DNA of 45,640 bases from Bacteroidia bacterium (lineage in GTDB: Bacteria > Bacteroidota > Bacteroidia > Bacteroidales > Dysgonomonadaceae): contig JAUNUM010000009.1 of NCBI GenBank assembly GCA_030538215.1, positions 1-45,640 of the forward strand, given 5' to 3'. Both the position numbers and the translations under genes were made by a program. This document shows, piece after piece, positions 36,601-45,168 of this stretch. The notes beneath the pieces were generated by a model, which worked only from the letters and a program-made list of their open reading frames with translations, searched no databases and was not told where the DNA came from. Within the stretch, counting starts at the first letter, position 1, and every line of letters begins with the position of its first letter.

Positions 36601-37110
36601 TTCGGCATTGTCTTCCCATTTTAGTATTAACCAGAAAACCAGTGCAGTGAGCATCGATGAAAAAGCGTAAACTTCGCCTTCTACTGCCGAAAACCAAAAC
36701 GTATCTGAAAAAGTATAAACCAAAGCGCCAACCAATCCACTACCAATTACGGCAATAGTTTGCCCGAGGCTTAGTTCTTCATTTTTTTCGCTTATTACCA
36801 ATTTACGGGTTAGGTGCGTTATTGTCCAAAACAGGAAAAGTATGGTGAAAGCACTCAGTAACGCCGACATGCTATTTACCATTTTTGCTACTTGTCCGGG
36901 ATCGCCGGCGAATTGTGTAAACAAATTGCCGAGAAGCATAAAGATTGGAGCTCCGGGCGGATGTCCTACTTCTAACTTGTAAGCAGATGAAATGAACTCG
37001 CCACAGTCCCAGAAACTGGCTGTTGGCTCTATTGTTAATAGGTAAACAATTGCGGCAACTACAAAAACAGTCCAACCTGAAATTGTGTTGATAAGATTGT
37101 ATTTCTTCAT
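33655..37110 (-). CDS. DUF2723 family membrane protein (GT117-like)
   Basis: A large integral membrane protein, 1151 aa from the chosen ATG at 37110 (MKKYNLINTISGW). The frame opens at 37167, but a canonical -7 box at 37150-37157 lies inside that extension, which makes the inner start more likely. The N-terminal part (DCGEFISSAYKLEVGHPPGAP near residues 35-55) is the DUF2723 signature, with an acidic pair typical of lipid-linked glycosyltransferases. About ten or more membrane segments follow to about residue 680. The soluble C-terminal third has helical repeats (residues about 990-1130, KAYYRLGETEKAQKLMNEIE-like). A role in periplasmic or surface glycosylation is inferred from the family. 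Confidence 0.9.
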   Translation of the reverse strand: MKKYNLINTISGWTVFVVAAIVYLLTIEPTASFWDCGEFISSAYKLEVGHPPGAPIFMLLGNLFTQFAGDPGQVAKMVNSMSALLSAFTILFLFWTITHLTRKLVISEKNEELSLGQTIAVIGSGLVGALVYTFSDTFWFSAVEGEVYAFSSMLTALVFWLILKWEDNAEKTDSDKWIVLIAYIMGLSIGVHLLNLLCIPAIVMVYYYKKTENPTWKGGLLALLLSFGLILILMYGIIPGFTKVGGWFELFFVNTLGMSYNSGVAVYLTLLVASIVWALFESLSNKGSLKRARIAFLLSIGLSGILFIGSSIWLWLVLIGVTLYFIFSKNKLSVKFLNLSMSSLLVILIGFSAYAIIPIRSSANPPLDLNSPEDVFSLGSYLNREQYGQTPIIYGTTYASQVVRDNQGRAEISKEKISYNRVIKTSENQKDQYIEFKTPTYKYNNTMLFPRMHTHQSEPGYNNHIQGYENWGGVTDRNKKPTLLDNMKFLFNYQINFMYWRYFMWNFSGRQNDIQADGGITKGNWITGIKFIDGKVLGLGPQDNIAPEVADNKGHNKYYLLPFLLGIIGIIYQLNLKRKGQQSFSIVFLLFFMTGLAIVLYLNQTPYEPRERDYAYAGSFYAYAIWVGIGVAGISRYLRNYIKNTTLAASLVSAVCLLVPIQMAGQNWDDHDRSGRTLARDTGMNYLSCVEPNGILFTNGDNDTYPLWYVQETEGFRTDVRVTNLSFLQTEWYVDQMLRQAYESTPLPIKWDRDKYWGDAASAAFVVSKNEIQNALKQNNIPSISYGQYYDVNAYRDSVSLKEIMENLRTGQYKPTNPFNTGNTQIIPSNKLYLNVDTTAIEWESINSKPADKIFLNLGEKSAVYRQEMMIMDLLTNLNDDNWKRSIYYATTVDRNLYMNLQNSNFSLTGLAYQIVPGIPQSSGVNTEKAFDNMMNKFRWGGLEENPNIYLDETSRRMISTFRLYFNQLIEALIEEGKNDKAIVALDKVTTVMPGKAVAYGNDGVMFARAYYRLGETEKAQKLMNEIESRLQDNLNWYDRLTPSQTANTMVDIYYNVNSLLLVTSVYQEFDKDKYKTYTEDLLQRAQTYYMQGTGYVGDVILKDVTDNSIRGYYRSGDDTIQQASEESTMQKALKLMQQFSPRLLEQYNKQ

Positions 37111-37149
37111 TATTTCGTGATAAAAATGATACTCAACGGAAAATTTGGG

Positions 37150-37157
37150 CAAAGTTA
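37150..37157 (-). promoter_or_regulatory. -7 box for the DUF2723 gene
   Basis: On the minus strand this reads TAACTTTG, an exact TAnnTTTG match 40 bp before the chosen ATG. It lies downstream of the first possible start at 37167, so it decides the start. A -33 element is not obvious. Confidence 0.5.
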
Positions 37158-37566
37158 AGAAAAACAATTAGTTTGTTTTTGTGTTGATGTCTCATTTTTA
37201 CTTAGATGTTATTAAAAAAAGTAAAAAACCAATAATACTTTGAAACGCTACTTTATGTATTGTGCTGTAAACGATAGCCTTTAAAAAACAATCATAAACA
37301 GTAAAATATACTTAAATGAATGTTAATCGAAACTTCGAAAAGTTAAAAATGATGTTTTATGCTTTTAAACATGTTTTTTATTAAGTCGCTGTTCATCAGT
37401 GATGTATGTGGTTGGTTTAACTAATGTTTAGATTTGGTGGGGTTTGAACATGTGAATTAGTTGGAAGATAATTTGGTCAACAAAAAGGAAACAATTTACT
37501 TTGGCGATAATTTAAGAGAAAAATCGTTATTCAAAGGTCATTTTCTTTTGCTTTTTGTCAGATTTA
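37158..37566. other. AT-rich intergenic region between the DUF2723 gene and ndk
   Basis: Apart from the two divergent promoters (37150-37157 and 37472-37503), I see no gene, RNA or strong inverted repeat here. The sequence is very AT-rich with poly-A/T runs. Confidence 0.6.
37472..37503 (+). promoter_or_regulatory. Promoter for ndk
   Basis: TTTG at 37472-37475, then 20 bp, then TTACTTTG at 37496-37503. This matches the Bacteroidetes -33/-7 layout with one mismatch in TAnnTTTG. It gives a leader of roughly 60 nt before the ATG at 37567. Confidence 0.55.
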
Positions 37567-38028
37567 ATGGAGAAAACGTTAGTAATTCTAAAGCCCTCGG
37601 CGATACAACGAAGCATTGTTGGTGAAGTTGTTTCAAGATTCGAAAAAAAAGGGCTTCAAATTGTGGGAATGAAAATGGTATCTCTTTCCGACTCAATATT
37701 GGAAGAACATTATTCTCATCTGAAAGAAAAGCCATTCTTCAAGCGTATTAAAGACTCAATGCAGGTTAGTCCGGTAATTGTTATGGTGCTGAAAGGTTTA
37801 GAAGCTGTTGAGGTAGTAAGAACAATGACAGGATCGACGAACGGAAGAAAAGCCCAACCGGGAACAATCAGAGGAGATTTTAGTGTTAGTGTTCAAGAGA
37901 ATATAGTGCATGCGTCTGATTCTCCGGAGACTGCAAAAATAGAATTAAAGCGCTTTTTTTCCGAAAACGAAATTTTCGATTATCCGCAGTTGACTTTCGT
38001 TAATCTTTATGCTAACGATGAAGTCTAA
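37567..38028 (+). CDS. ndk: Nucleoside diphosphate kinase
   Basis: Transfers the gamma-phosphate from ATP to other nucleoside diphosphates through a phosphohistidine. The frame can be read from a TTG at 37555, but the ATG at 37567 gives the standard MEKTLVILKPSAIQRSIVGE start and 153 aa. The catalytic His115 is in NIVHASDSPETA. The substrate-site Lys9 (LKP) and the GSTNGRKAQPGTIRGDF loop are present. It is a single gene on the plus strand, 54 bp before the M23 peptidase gene, which may be co-transcribed. Confidence 0.96.
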   Translation: MEKTLVILKPSAIQRSIVGEVVSRFEKKGLQIVGMKMVSLSDSILEEHYSHLKEKPFFKRIKDSMQVSPVIVMVLKGLEAVEVVRTMTGSTNGRKAQPGTIRGDFSVSVQENIVHASDSPETAKIELKRFFSENEIFDYPQLTFVNLYANDEV

Positions 38029-38082
38029 CAGCAGCAAATTAATAAAATTGTAACTAAAGGCTATTCTCATATATTCATTATT

Positions 38083-39087
38083 ATGGAGAGAAATAAAAAC
38101 TTATCCAGAGTAAAGGTACTACTAACTACATCATTAGCGCTTCTTACCTTAACCGCGTTTGCTCAGTCATCCGCAAAGTCTAGAGCAGAGGTTAATTATA
38201 AACAATTACACAGCACAAATTTAGGGAATCAGCAAGGATTATTTGCCGACGGAATAAAACTGAAAATGGATTTATCGGTTCTTGATGAAGCTGAGGCGAC
38301 ACGTGAAATGTCTTTTAACATGGATGAAATTCCTGCCGATGATCTTTATGGTGGGGTTTGGCAAAATGCTCATGTAAATGTTTATGGAGCTTTGAAAAAT
38401 GCTCCCGATTCTTTTATTGTTAATCTTACTAATTTTTCAATACCGCACGAAGGAAGACTAACTTCAAACTTTGGAAGAAGAGGGAGTCGGCGTTACCATT
38501 ACGGTATCGATTTGAAATTGCAAGTAGGTGATACCATTTATGCTGCTTTCGACGGAAAAGTCAGAGTTCAACAATACGAGAGAAGAGGTTACGGATATTA
38601 TACGGTAATTCGTCACATTAACGGTTTGGAGACTGTTTACGGGCATTTATCGAAATTTTTAGTGAAAGAAAACGATTTTGTAAGATCGGGACAACCTATT
38701 GCATTGGGTGGAAATACCGGTAGATCAACCGGACCGCACTTGCACTTTGAAACCCGTTTTTTGGGAAGACCTATTAATCCCAATTTTATTATCGACTTTA
38801 ACAATAAAGTTTGTCATCGCGATCAATATTTGGTTACCAACTCCAGCTATAGAAAAACATCTCAAAGCAGCAGAGTCCTTGCCAATAACAGTAATTACAG
38901 AGAATCAACCTCTACCAGCAATAATAAATATGTGTCGGGAAATGTGAAATATCATAGAGTTAAAAGTGGCGATACGTTGGGAGCTATTGCAAGAAGACAC
39001 GGTTTGTCCGTATCGAAGTTGTGTAGTTTAAATAATATTACTCCAAAAACCACGTTGCGTGTAGGAAAATCATTAAGGATTTCATAA
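38083..39087 (+). CDS. M23 family metallopeptidase with C-terminal LysM
   Basis: An exported peptidoglycan endopeptidase or amidase regulator of 334 aa. The signal peptide (residues 1-27) ends TAFAQ. The M23 (LytM) domain spans about 122-235, with zinc ligands His139 and Asp143 in YHYGIDL and the GPHLHFE motif (His219, His221), so the active site is complete. A Ser/Asn-rich linker (about 253-285) leads to one LysM domain (about 290-334, VKSGDTLGAIARRHGLSVSK) that should anchor it to the wall. A hairpin terminator follows 24 bp after the stop codon. Confidence 0.94.
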   Translation: MERNKNLSRVKVLLTTSLALLTLTAFAQSSAKSRAEVNYKQLHSTNLGNQQGLFADGIKLKMDLSVLDEAEATREMSFNMDEIPADDLYGGVWQNAHVNVYGALKNAPDSFIVNLTNFSIPHEGRLTSNFGRRGSRRYHYGIDLKLQVGDTIYAAFDGKVRVQQYERRGYGYYTVIRHINGLETVYGHLSKFLVKENDFVRSGQPIALGGNTGRSTGPHLHFETRFLGRPINPNFIIDFNNKVCHRDQYLVTNSSYRKTSQSSRVLANNSNYRESTSTSNNKYVSGNVKYHRVKSGDTLGAIARRHGLSVSKLCSLNNITPKTTLRVGKSLRIS

Positions 39088-39111
39088 AATTAAATTCATA
39101 ATCAAGAGAAG

Positions 39112-39150
39112 AAGGTACAAGTATTTAGCTTGTACCTTTTTCTTTTTTTG
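39112..39150 (+). terminator. Intrinsic terminator after the M23 peptidase gene
   Basis: AAGGTACAAG at 39112-39121 pairs with CTTGTACCTT at 39129-39138 around a 7-nt loop, followed by a T-rich run to 39149. Confidence 0.85.
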
Positions 39151-39152
39151 TT

Positions 39153-39160
39153 TAACTTTG
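39153..39160 (+). promoter_or_regulatory. -7 box for the DUF1599 gene
   Basis: TAACTTTG is an exact -7 match just beyond the terminator, with CTTG 20 bp upstream as a weak -33. It lies 69 bp before the ATG of the DUF1599 gene. Confidence 0.5.
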
Positions 39161-39229
39161 TTGCGTAATTGTAGAGATGTGGAGTATCGCGTCTTATAAC
39201 ACATTGCACACGTAAAAAACAATAATAGT

Positions 39230-39775
39230 ATGAGTGAAACAAATCGGCAATTCGATGAAGTGATAGCCATTTGCAGAAATATGTTCGAGAAAAAATCGAG
39301 CGATTACGGACCCACGTGGCGAATTTTACGTCCCGAGTCGCTAACCGATCAGTTATTTATCAAAGCAAATCGGATTCGCTCGTTGGAGATAAAGAAAGAA
39401 AGTAAAGTTGGCGAAGGTGTTTTTCCTGAATTCATTGGGATTGTCAATTATGGCATTATGGGTTTGATACAACTCGAACTTGGATATGCCGATAGTGTTG
39501 ATATCTCGAAAGAAACAGCTTTGGAGCTTTTCGATAAATACATTACTGCAGCCAAAGAGCTGATGTATGCCAAAAATCACGATTACGACGAAGCTTGGCG
39601 CAGTATGCGTGTGAGTTCATACACCGATTTAATTTTGGCAAAGTTGTTCCGAATAAAAGAAATGGAAAACAATCAGGGAAAAACTATCGCTTCCGAAGGA
39701 ATTGATGCAAACTATACCGATATTGTGAATTACGCCTTGTTCGGATTGATAAAACTTCACTTTGGCGAAGAGTAG
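39230..39775 (+). CDS. DUF1599 domain-containing protein
   Basis: A 181-aa cytoplasmic protein made of two similar halves. Residues about 18-85 (KKSSDYGPTWRILRPESLTDQLFIKANRI...GIVNYGIMGLIQL) and about 103-177 (AKNHDYDEAWRSMRVSSYTDLILAKLFRI...DIVNYALFGLIKL) align as an internal repeat, the hallmark of DUF1599. The DY, W and D residues repeated in each half suggest a shared, possibly metal- or nucleotide-related site, but no activity is known to me. It is 3 bp before the BT_3928-type gene, so the two are one operon. Confidence 0.88.
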   Translation: MSETNRQFDEVIAICRNMFEKKSSDYGPTWRILRPESLTDQLFIKANRIRSLEIKKESKVGEGVFPEFIGIVNYGIMGLIQLELGYADSVDISKETALELFDKYITAAKELMYAKNHDYDEAWRSMRVSSYTDLILAKLFRIKEMENNQGKTIASEGIDANYTDIVNYALFGLIKLHFGEE

Positions 39776-39778
39776 ATT

Positions 39779-41068
39779 ATGAATTCTCAAAGCAGATTTA
39801 TCAAAATTATAACTGAATTATCCCGAATTATTCTTGGGGCTACTTTTGTTTTTTCGGGATTTGTAAAAGCGGTTGATCCGCTTGGCTTTACTTATAAAAT
39901 TCAAGATTATCTTATTTCGTTTAATCTTACCGAACTCTTCCCATTGGCTTTGCCGGTAGCGATAGTTTTGGTAGTTTTTGAATTTCTGATTGGTGTTTTT
40001 TTGCTGTTGGGAATTTATCGAAAACCAACGGTAATACTTGCTGCCGTTTTTATGGCATTTTTTCTCCCACTCACACTTTGGATCGCGTTGAAAAATCCGG
40101 TGAAAGATTGTGGTTGTTTTGGTGATGCGTTGATAATCAGCAACTGGGAGACATTCTATAAGAACATTGTTTTAGGAGTTTGTGCAGTTATTTTATTGCT
40201 TTATTACAAAAAGATCACTCCTTTATTTTCTGCGAAAACCGCTTGGATAGCAGCCGCGTTTTCAATAATTTTCGGATTTGCTTTTGCCATTTATAATGTG
40301 GTAAAACTGCCGGTTTTCGATTTTCGTCCCTACCATATCGGCGCCAATATTCCCGAAAATATGTATATTGATCCCACAAAAACAGATATAGTGGAAAATG
40401 TTTTTATTTACAGTAAAGATGGTGTAGAACAAGAATTTACTGAAGAGAATTATCCATGGGATGATTCCACATATACATTTGTGGAAATGAAAACCAAATT
40501 GATAAAAGAGGGGGAGAAACCAAAAATCGAAGATTTTTATATTTCGGAGCTTGTTTATGATAGTTTGTCGCAGAGTTTTGTTGATGGTGAAGATATTACA
40601 CAGCAAATTCTATCGGATGTGAACTATAATTTTCTGATGATTTCGTACTCGTTAGAGCAAATGAACGAAAAGCATCTTGACAATTTCAAAGAAGCATCTG
40701 ATTTTGCAGAAAATAGCGGTTACGGTTTTTATTGTTTGACTTCGTCATCACCCGATTTTATTGGGGAATGGAGCGCAAAGAACAATACTGATTTTCAATT
40801 TGCACATGCCGATGAAAGAGTGCTAAAAACAATGATTCGCTCCAATCCCGGATTGATGTTATTACAAAATGGTAATGTTATCAACATGTGGGACGATAGT
40901 GAAATTCCCAATTTCGAATCAAGGGGAATTGAAAACTTAGCAAAAGTTGAGGGATTGAAAACGAACCTTTGGGGTAAATTAATGGTTATATTCCTGATAT
41001 TCCTTATTCCACTGTTGTTGATAAAAATGCGAGAAGTTGGAAGTCGGAAGTTAGAAGTTAGAAGTTAG
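39779..41068 (+). CDS. BT_3928 family protein (DoxX/MauE-like N-terminus)
   Basis: A 429-aa inner-membrane protein. The N-terminal third has four membrane segments and the DoxX/MauE-type features FSGFVKAVDPLGFTYKIQDY (residues about 22-41) and DCGCFGDAL (about 118-126). A fifth membrane segment lies near 162-180, then a soluble domain (about 200-400) with a thioredoxin-like pattern but no CxxC, then a last membrane segment (about 402-420). The final residues, REVGSRKLEVRS, are encoded by a tandem 7-bp repeat rather than by conserved sequence. It sits directly after DUF1599 and upstream of tpiA, a clustering I recall from Bacteroides. Confidence 0.85.
   Translation: MNSQSRFIKIITELSRIILGATFVFSGFVKAVDPLGFTYKIQDYLISFNLTELFPLALPVAIVLVVFEFLIGVFLLLGIYRKPTVILAAVFMAFFLPLTLWIALKNPVKDCGCFGDALIISNWETFYKNIVLGVCAVILLLYYKKITPLFSAKTAWIAAAFSIIFGFAFAIYNVVKLPVFDFRPYHIGANIPENMYIDPTKTDIVENVFIYSKDGVEQEFTEENYPWDDSTYTFVEMKTKLIKEGEKPKIEDFYISELVYDSLSQSFVDGEDITQQILSDVNYNFLMISYSLEQMNEKHLDNFKEASDFAENSGYGFYCLTSSSPDFIGEWSAKNNTDFQFAHADERVLKTMIRSNPGLMLLQNGNVINMWDDSEIPNFESRGIENLAKVEGLKTNLWGKLMVIFLIFLIPLLLIKMREVGSRKLEVRS
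41033..41067 (+). repeat. Tandem heptamer repeat, five copies of GAAGTTA
   Basis: Units run GAAGTTG, GAAGTCG, GAAGTTA, GAAGTTA, GAAGTTA. The run overlaps the 3' end of the BT_3928-type gene and supplies its stop codon. Confidence 0.9.
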
Positions 41069-41206
41069 AATTGCAGACTACTTTATTATTGTTAATAGAA
41101 CAATTTGCTTAAAGAGTGATGACAGAGAAATAGTCTTAATTTTGAAAGTGCATCTGTCTGACATATTGCATCTTAAAAGAATTACATTATTATAAAAATA
41201 AAAAAC

Positions 41207-41962
41207 ATGAGAAAAAAGATTGTAGCAGGTAATTGGAAAATGAATAAAAATCTGCAAGAAGGGTTGTCTTTGGCACAAGAACTTAATGCCGCATTGAAAG
41301 GAAAGTTAGTAAATTGCGACGTAGTTATCGGAACTCCGTTTATTCATTTAGCAAGCATTGCTAATAGTATTGATACAACAAAAATTGGTGTAGCTGCACA
41401 AAACTGTGCCGATAAAACATCGGGAGCATATACCGGTGAAGTTTCGGCTGAAATGGTGGCTTCTACAGGGGCAAAATATGTGATTTTGGGGCACAGCGAA
41501 CGCCGTGCGTACTATCACGAAACACCCGAAATTTTGAAAGAAAAAGTATTGCTAGCATTGGCAAACAACTTGACACCGATTTTCTGTATCGGTGAAATAT
41601 TGGTGGAACGCGAAGCGGATATACATTTTGATGTAGTGAAATCACAAATAGAAGCATCTTTATTTGATTTATCGAAAGAAGATTTCTTGAAAATTGTGTT
41701 GGCTTACGAGCCGGTTTGGGCAATCGGAACCGGAAAAACCGCAACTTCCGATCAAGCTCAGGAAATGCACGCGTTTATCCGTAAAATCTTGGTGGAAAAG
41801 TACGGAAAAGAAGTGGCTGACAATACATCTATTCTTTACGGAGGAAGTTGCAATGCATCTAACGCGAAAGAATTATTTTCGAATCCAGATGTTGACGGCG
41901 GATTAATAGGCGGCGCATCGTTAGGAGTTGATAAATTTATGCCCATTATCGAAGCTTTTTAA
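41207..41962 (+). CDS. tpiA: Triosephosphate isomerase
   Basis: Interconverts dihydroxyacetone phosphate and glyceraldehyde 3-phosphate in glycolysis. All catalytic residues are present in the 251-aa protein: Lys11 in GNWKMNK, His96 in LGHSERR, and Glu168 in [12 protein letters not shown], which also forms the flexible loop. The phosphate-gripping GGS and GGLIGGASL loops are at the C-terminus. An exact -7 box, TAATTTTG, lies at 41137-41144, about 60 bp upstream. A 12-bp hairpin follows the gene. Confidence 0.97.
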   Translation: MRKKIVAGNWKMNKNLQEGLSLAQELNAALKGKLVNCDVVIGTPFIHLASIANSIDTTKIGVAAQNCADKTSGAYTGEVSAEMVASTGAKYVILGHSERRAYYHETPEILKEKVLLALANNLTPIFCIGEILVEREADIHFDVVKSQIEASLFDLSKEDFLKIVLAYEPVWAIGTGKTATSDQAQEMHAFIRKILVEKYGKEVADNTSILYGGSCNASNAKELFSNPDVDGGLIGGASLGVDKFMPIIEAF

Positions 41963-41977
41963 TACATTAGATAACTT

Positions 41978-42008
41978 TACCACAGATTTAAAAGTCAAAT
42001 CTGTGGTA
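41978..42008. terminator. Hairpin after tpiA
   Basis: TACCACAGATTT at 41978-41989 pairs perfectly with AAATCTGTGGTA at 41997-42008 around a 7-nt loop. The T-run is lacking, so termination efficiency is uncertain. Confidence 0.6.
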
Positions 42009-42014
42009 ATTCCC

Positions 42015-42022
42015 TATCTTTG
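42015..42022 (+). promoter_or_regulatory. -7 box for the SPOR gene and folE
   Basis: TATCTTTG followed by CA is a textbook Bacteroidetes -7 box. It is only 17 bp before the ATG of the SPOR protein gene, implying a very short leader. Any -33 element would lie inside the preceding hairpin. Confidence 0.6.
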
Positions 42023-42039
42023 CACAAATTTTTTGAAAT

Positions 42040-42555
42040 ATGAAGATTTTATCCAAAATATTACTTTTGTCTGTTTTTTCGATGTTTTGCTTTACTACAA
42101 TCGCGCAAACTCAAAAGCAACGCAAAGAAATAATAGATGAGCTGAATACCATAAAGCCCGGACAGGGCAGAGTGATGGTGTTTGAAGATAAAGCCATCGA
42201 AGAAGTTCTCGGACGTAGCATGGCGCCGGCAAGAACGGTTTACGCAACAGCTGATGGTGTGCAATTCGTAAGAATGCGCGGATTTAAAATTCAAGCATTT
42301 TCAGGAAATAATCAACGAACCTCAAAAAATGAAGCATATCATAAACAGGGACTTATAAATACTTCGTTTCCCGGACAAGAAACTGTTGTAACTTTCGATT
42401 CGCCTTTCTGGCGTTTACGTGTCGGAAATTTCAAAACTCGAGAAGATGCTACCGCAATGTTGAACGAAATGCGAAGAACTTTTCCTGCTTTTGGGCGTGA
42501 AATGTACGTTGTGATAGACGAAGTGAAAATTCCCGTTGCTCAACTTCAAGAATAA
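42040..42555 (+). CDS. SPOR domain-containing exported protein
   Basis: A 171-aa protein with a signal peptide (residues 1-22, ending TTIAQ). A short linker is followed by a SPOR domain (about 83-165), which in the family binds peptidoglycan lacking stem peptides. Recognisable parts are [20 protein letters not shown] and the repeated strand [21 protein letters not shown], then [13 protein letters not shown]. It is 8 bp upstream of folE and presumably co-transcribed. A role at the division site or in envelope upkeep is inferred. Confidence 0.88.
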   Translation: MKILSKILLLSVFSMFCFTTIAQTQKQRKEIIDELNTIKPGQGRVMVFEDKAIEEVLGRSMAPARTVYATADGVQFVRMRGFKIQAFSGNNQRTSKNEAYHKQGLINTSFPGQETVVTFDSPFWRLRVGNFKTREDATAMLNEMRRTFPAFGREMYVVIDEVKIPVAQLQE

Positions 42556-42563
42556 CCCATCCT

Positions 42564-43142
42564 ATGTCATCGGAAGAATTAGAGAATAGAAAAATGATTA
42601 TAGCGGATCACATGAAGGATGTGATTTCGTTGCTGGGTGAAGATGTAACTCGCGAGGGCCTTGTTAAAACACCCGATCGTGTGGCAAAAGCCTGGCAATA
42701 TCTTACTAAAGGTTATTACCAAAATCCCGAAGAGATACTGCGTTCTGCTCTTTTTAGAGAAAATTACAGGCAGATGGTTATCGTGAAAGATATTGATCTG
42801 TTTTCGCTGTGTGAACATCATATGTTGCCGTTCTTCGGAAAAGCCCACGTGGCATACATTCCCGACGGATACATTACGGGATTGAGTAAAATTGCTCGTG
42901 TAGTAGATGTTTTTGCTCGTCGCCTTCAAGTGCAGGAACGATTGACCACACAAATAAAAGAATGTATTCAGAAAACGCTGAATCCGATGGGTGTGATGGT
43001 CGTAATAGAAGCGCAACACATGTGCATGCAAATGCGCGGTGTTGAAAAACAAAACTCCATAACCACCACTTCCGATTTTACCGGAGTTTTTAAGGAGCAA
43101 AGAACGCGAGAGGAGTTTATTGCGTTGATAAAAGGGCGTTGA
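42564..43142 (+). CDS. folE: GTP cyclohydrolase I
   Basis: Converts GTP to dihydroneopterin triphosphate, the first step of folate synthesis. The 192-aa protein keeps the zinc ligands Cys83 and His86 in [10 protein letters not shown], and Cys154 in QHMCMQMRG. The [23 protein letters not shown] helix and [12 protein letters not shown] signature are complete. The window also encodes SHMT (glyA), which uses the folate product, but the two are far apart. It is converging on typA with a 50-bp spacer in which I see nothing. Confidence 0.97.
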   Translation: MSSEELENRKMIIADHMKDVISLLGEDVTREGLVKTPDRVAKAWQYLTKGYYQNPEEILRSALFRENYRQMVIVKDIDLFSLCEHHMLPFFGKAHVAYIPDGYITGLSKIARVVDVFARRLQVQERLTTQIKECIQKTLNPMGVMVVIEAQHMCMQMRGVEKQNSITTTSDFTGVFKEQRTREEFIALIKGR

Positions 43143-43192
43143 GCAAAGAAGTTTTATGGAGTAAGACTTTTACGCTTAATCTCGTCGCCAAG

Positions 43193-44995
43193 TCACACTT
43201 TCTTCGCCACTCTTTTCCGGTCGTTTTCGTCCAGCAATATTTTTCGCAATCGCATTGCTTTGGGTGTAACTTCCACGTACTCATCTTCTTTTATGTATTC
43301 TAGCGCTTCTTCGAGGCTGAAAATAATGGGTGGTGCCAGTTGTGCTTTGTCATCTGTCCCCGATGCACGAACGTTCGTGAGTTTTTTCGATTTGGTAACG
43401 TTAACCATTAAATCACCTTCTTTGTTATGTTCGCCAACAACTTGTCCTTCATACACGTCGGTTTGTGGCTCAATAAAAAAGTGTCCTCTGTCTTGAAGTT
43501 TATCTAATGCGTAAGCAAAAGCGTTTCCCGATTCTCCGGCAATAATGGATCCGTTTTGGCGTTTTTCGATATTGCCTTTCCACGGTTGAAATTCCAAAAA
43601 TCGGTGCGCCATAATGGCTTCGCCAGCCGAAAGCGTAAGCACGATATTATTCAATCCTATAATTCCGCGAGACGGAATGGTGAATTCAATGTGCATGCGG
43701 TCGTTCTTGCTTTCCATACTTTTCATTTCACCTTTCCGGCGTGAGATAACGTCGATGATTTTGCTTGCCGACTCTTCGGGAAGATTCACCGTTAGCTGTT
43801 CAACCGGTTCGTACTTTTCTCCTGCAATATCTTTGATAATTACTTGTGGCTGTCCTACCTGCAATTCATAACCTTCGCGCCGCATTGTTTCAATCAGTAC
43901 CGATAAGTGTAAAACGCCGCGGCCGTAAACTATCCATGAGTCGGAACTATCGGTTTCTTCCACTCGTAGAGCTAAATTTTTATCCAATTCACGCATTAAT
44001 CTTTCGTAAATATGGCGTGAAGTTACGTATTTCCCGTCTTGTCCAAAAAACGGTGAGTTGTTAATGGTAAAAAGCATCGACATGGTGGGTTCATCAATCG
44101 CAATTGGATCAAGTGGCTCCGGTTTGCTCAGATCGGTAATACTATCGCCAATTTCAAAACCTTCTATTCCAATAAGTGCGCAAATATCGCCCGAGGAAAC
44201 GGCATTTGTCTTAACTCTTCCCAATCCTTCAAAAATATCCACTTCCTTGATGCGGATTTTATTGATACTGCCATCACGCTTGCAGAGCGCGTAATCTTTG
44301 TTAGGTTCAATGGTTCCCCGATGAACTCGGCCTACGGCAATTCTGCCAACATAGTTAGAATAATCGAGTGAAGTAATCAGCATTTGCGGCGTTCCTTGTC
44401 GTGATTTGGGTGCGGGGATATGTTTGATTATGGCATCGAGAAGTGGAATTATGCTGGAAGATGGTTTTTTCCAATCGTCAGACATCCATCCTTGTTTAGC
44501 CGAACCGTAAATGGTTGGAAAATCCAACTGTTCTTCAGTAGCATCGAGACTGAACATTAGATCGAAAACGTTTTCTTGAACTTCTTCGGGACGGCAATTG
44601 GGTTTGTCAACTTTGTTTATAACCAAAATGGGTTTCAATCCAATTTCCAATGCTTTTTGCAACACAAATCGGGTTTGAGGCATTGGTCCTTCAAAAGCAT
44701 CTACTACAAGTAAACAGCCATCTGCCATATTGAGCACGCGCTCTACTTCACCACCAAAATCGGCGTGACCGGGCGTATCGATGATGTTTATTTTTACATC
44801 TTTATATTGAATGGAAACATTTTTTGATAAAATGGTAATGCCGCGTTCGCGTTCCAAATCGTTGTTGTCGAGGATTAAATCATCGTTGTGTTGGTTTTCT
44901 CTGAATAGGTTTCCGGCAAGAAGCATCTTGTCTACCAACGTAGTTTTGCCATGATCAACGTGGGCGATAATGGCTATATTGCGGATTTTTTGCAT
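43193..44995 (-). CDS. typA: Ribosome-binding GTPase TypA/BipA
   Basis: A translational GTPase of the elongation factor family that acts on the ribosome during stress and in 50S assembly. The frame extends to 45109, but a canonical -7 box sits inside that extension at 45017-45024, and the family starts MQKIRNIAIIAHVDHGKTT, so the ATG at 44995 is chosen (600 aa, normal). G1 is AHVDHGKTT, G3 is DTPGHADF, G4 is NKVDK. Domain II, EF-G-like domains III and V, and the TypA-specific C-terminus (LTNVRASGTDDK, EYVEVTPKAMRLRK) follow. Confidence 0.96.
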   Translation of the reverse strand: MQKIRNIAIIAHVDHGKTTLVDKMLLAGNLFRENQHNDDLILDNNDLERERGITILSKNVSIQYKDVKINIIDTPGHADFGGEVERVLNMADGCLLVVDAFEGPMPQTRFVLQKALEIGLKPILVINKVDKPNCRPEEVQENVFDLMFSLDATEEQLDFPTIYGSAKQGWMSDDWKKPSSSIIPLLDAIIKHIPAPKSRQGTPQMLITSLDYSNYVGRIAVGRVHRGTIEPNKDYALCKRDGSINKIRIKEVDIFEGLGRVKTNAVSSGDICALIGIEGFEIGDSITDLSKPEPLDPIAIDEPTMSMLFTINNSPFFGQDGKYVTSRHIYERLMRELDKNLALRVEETDSSDSWIVYGRGVLHLSVLIETMRREGYELQVGQPQVIIKDIAGEKYEPVEQLTVNLPEESASKIIDVISRRKGEMKSMESKNDRMHIEFTIPSRGIIGLNNIVLTLSAGEAIMAHRFLEFQPWKGNIEKRQNGSIIAGESGNAFAYALDKLQDRGHFFIEPQTDVYEGQVVGEHNKEGDLMVNVTKSKKLTNVRASGTDDKAQLAPPIIFSLEEALEYIKEDEYVEVTPKAMRLRKILLDENDRKRVAKKV

Positions 44996-45016
44996 AAAAC
45001 AATCTTTTCTAAGGTG

Positions 45017-45024
45017 CAAAGGTA
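45017..45024 (-). promoter_or_regulatory. -7 box for typA
   Basis: On the minus strand this reads TACCTTTG then CA, an exact -7 match 22 bp before the typA ATG. It decides the start by excluding the upstream extension. Confidence 0.6.
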
Positions 45025-45168
45025 CGCTTTTTTGAGGAAAACTCAGTGAATTACAATCGATTTGTTTGACATTTTTCTCTTTTGCGTTAATAACTATAAA
45101 ATAGGGCATAAAACTGTTATATATAGTTATATTCTTATTTTCCTTAGTTATAGTTTAGAAAGTTTATT

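Noticed and set aside
42579-43100. 173-codon minus-strand open frame
   Set aside because: It is antisense to folE, whose protein is unmistakable and complete.
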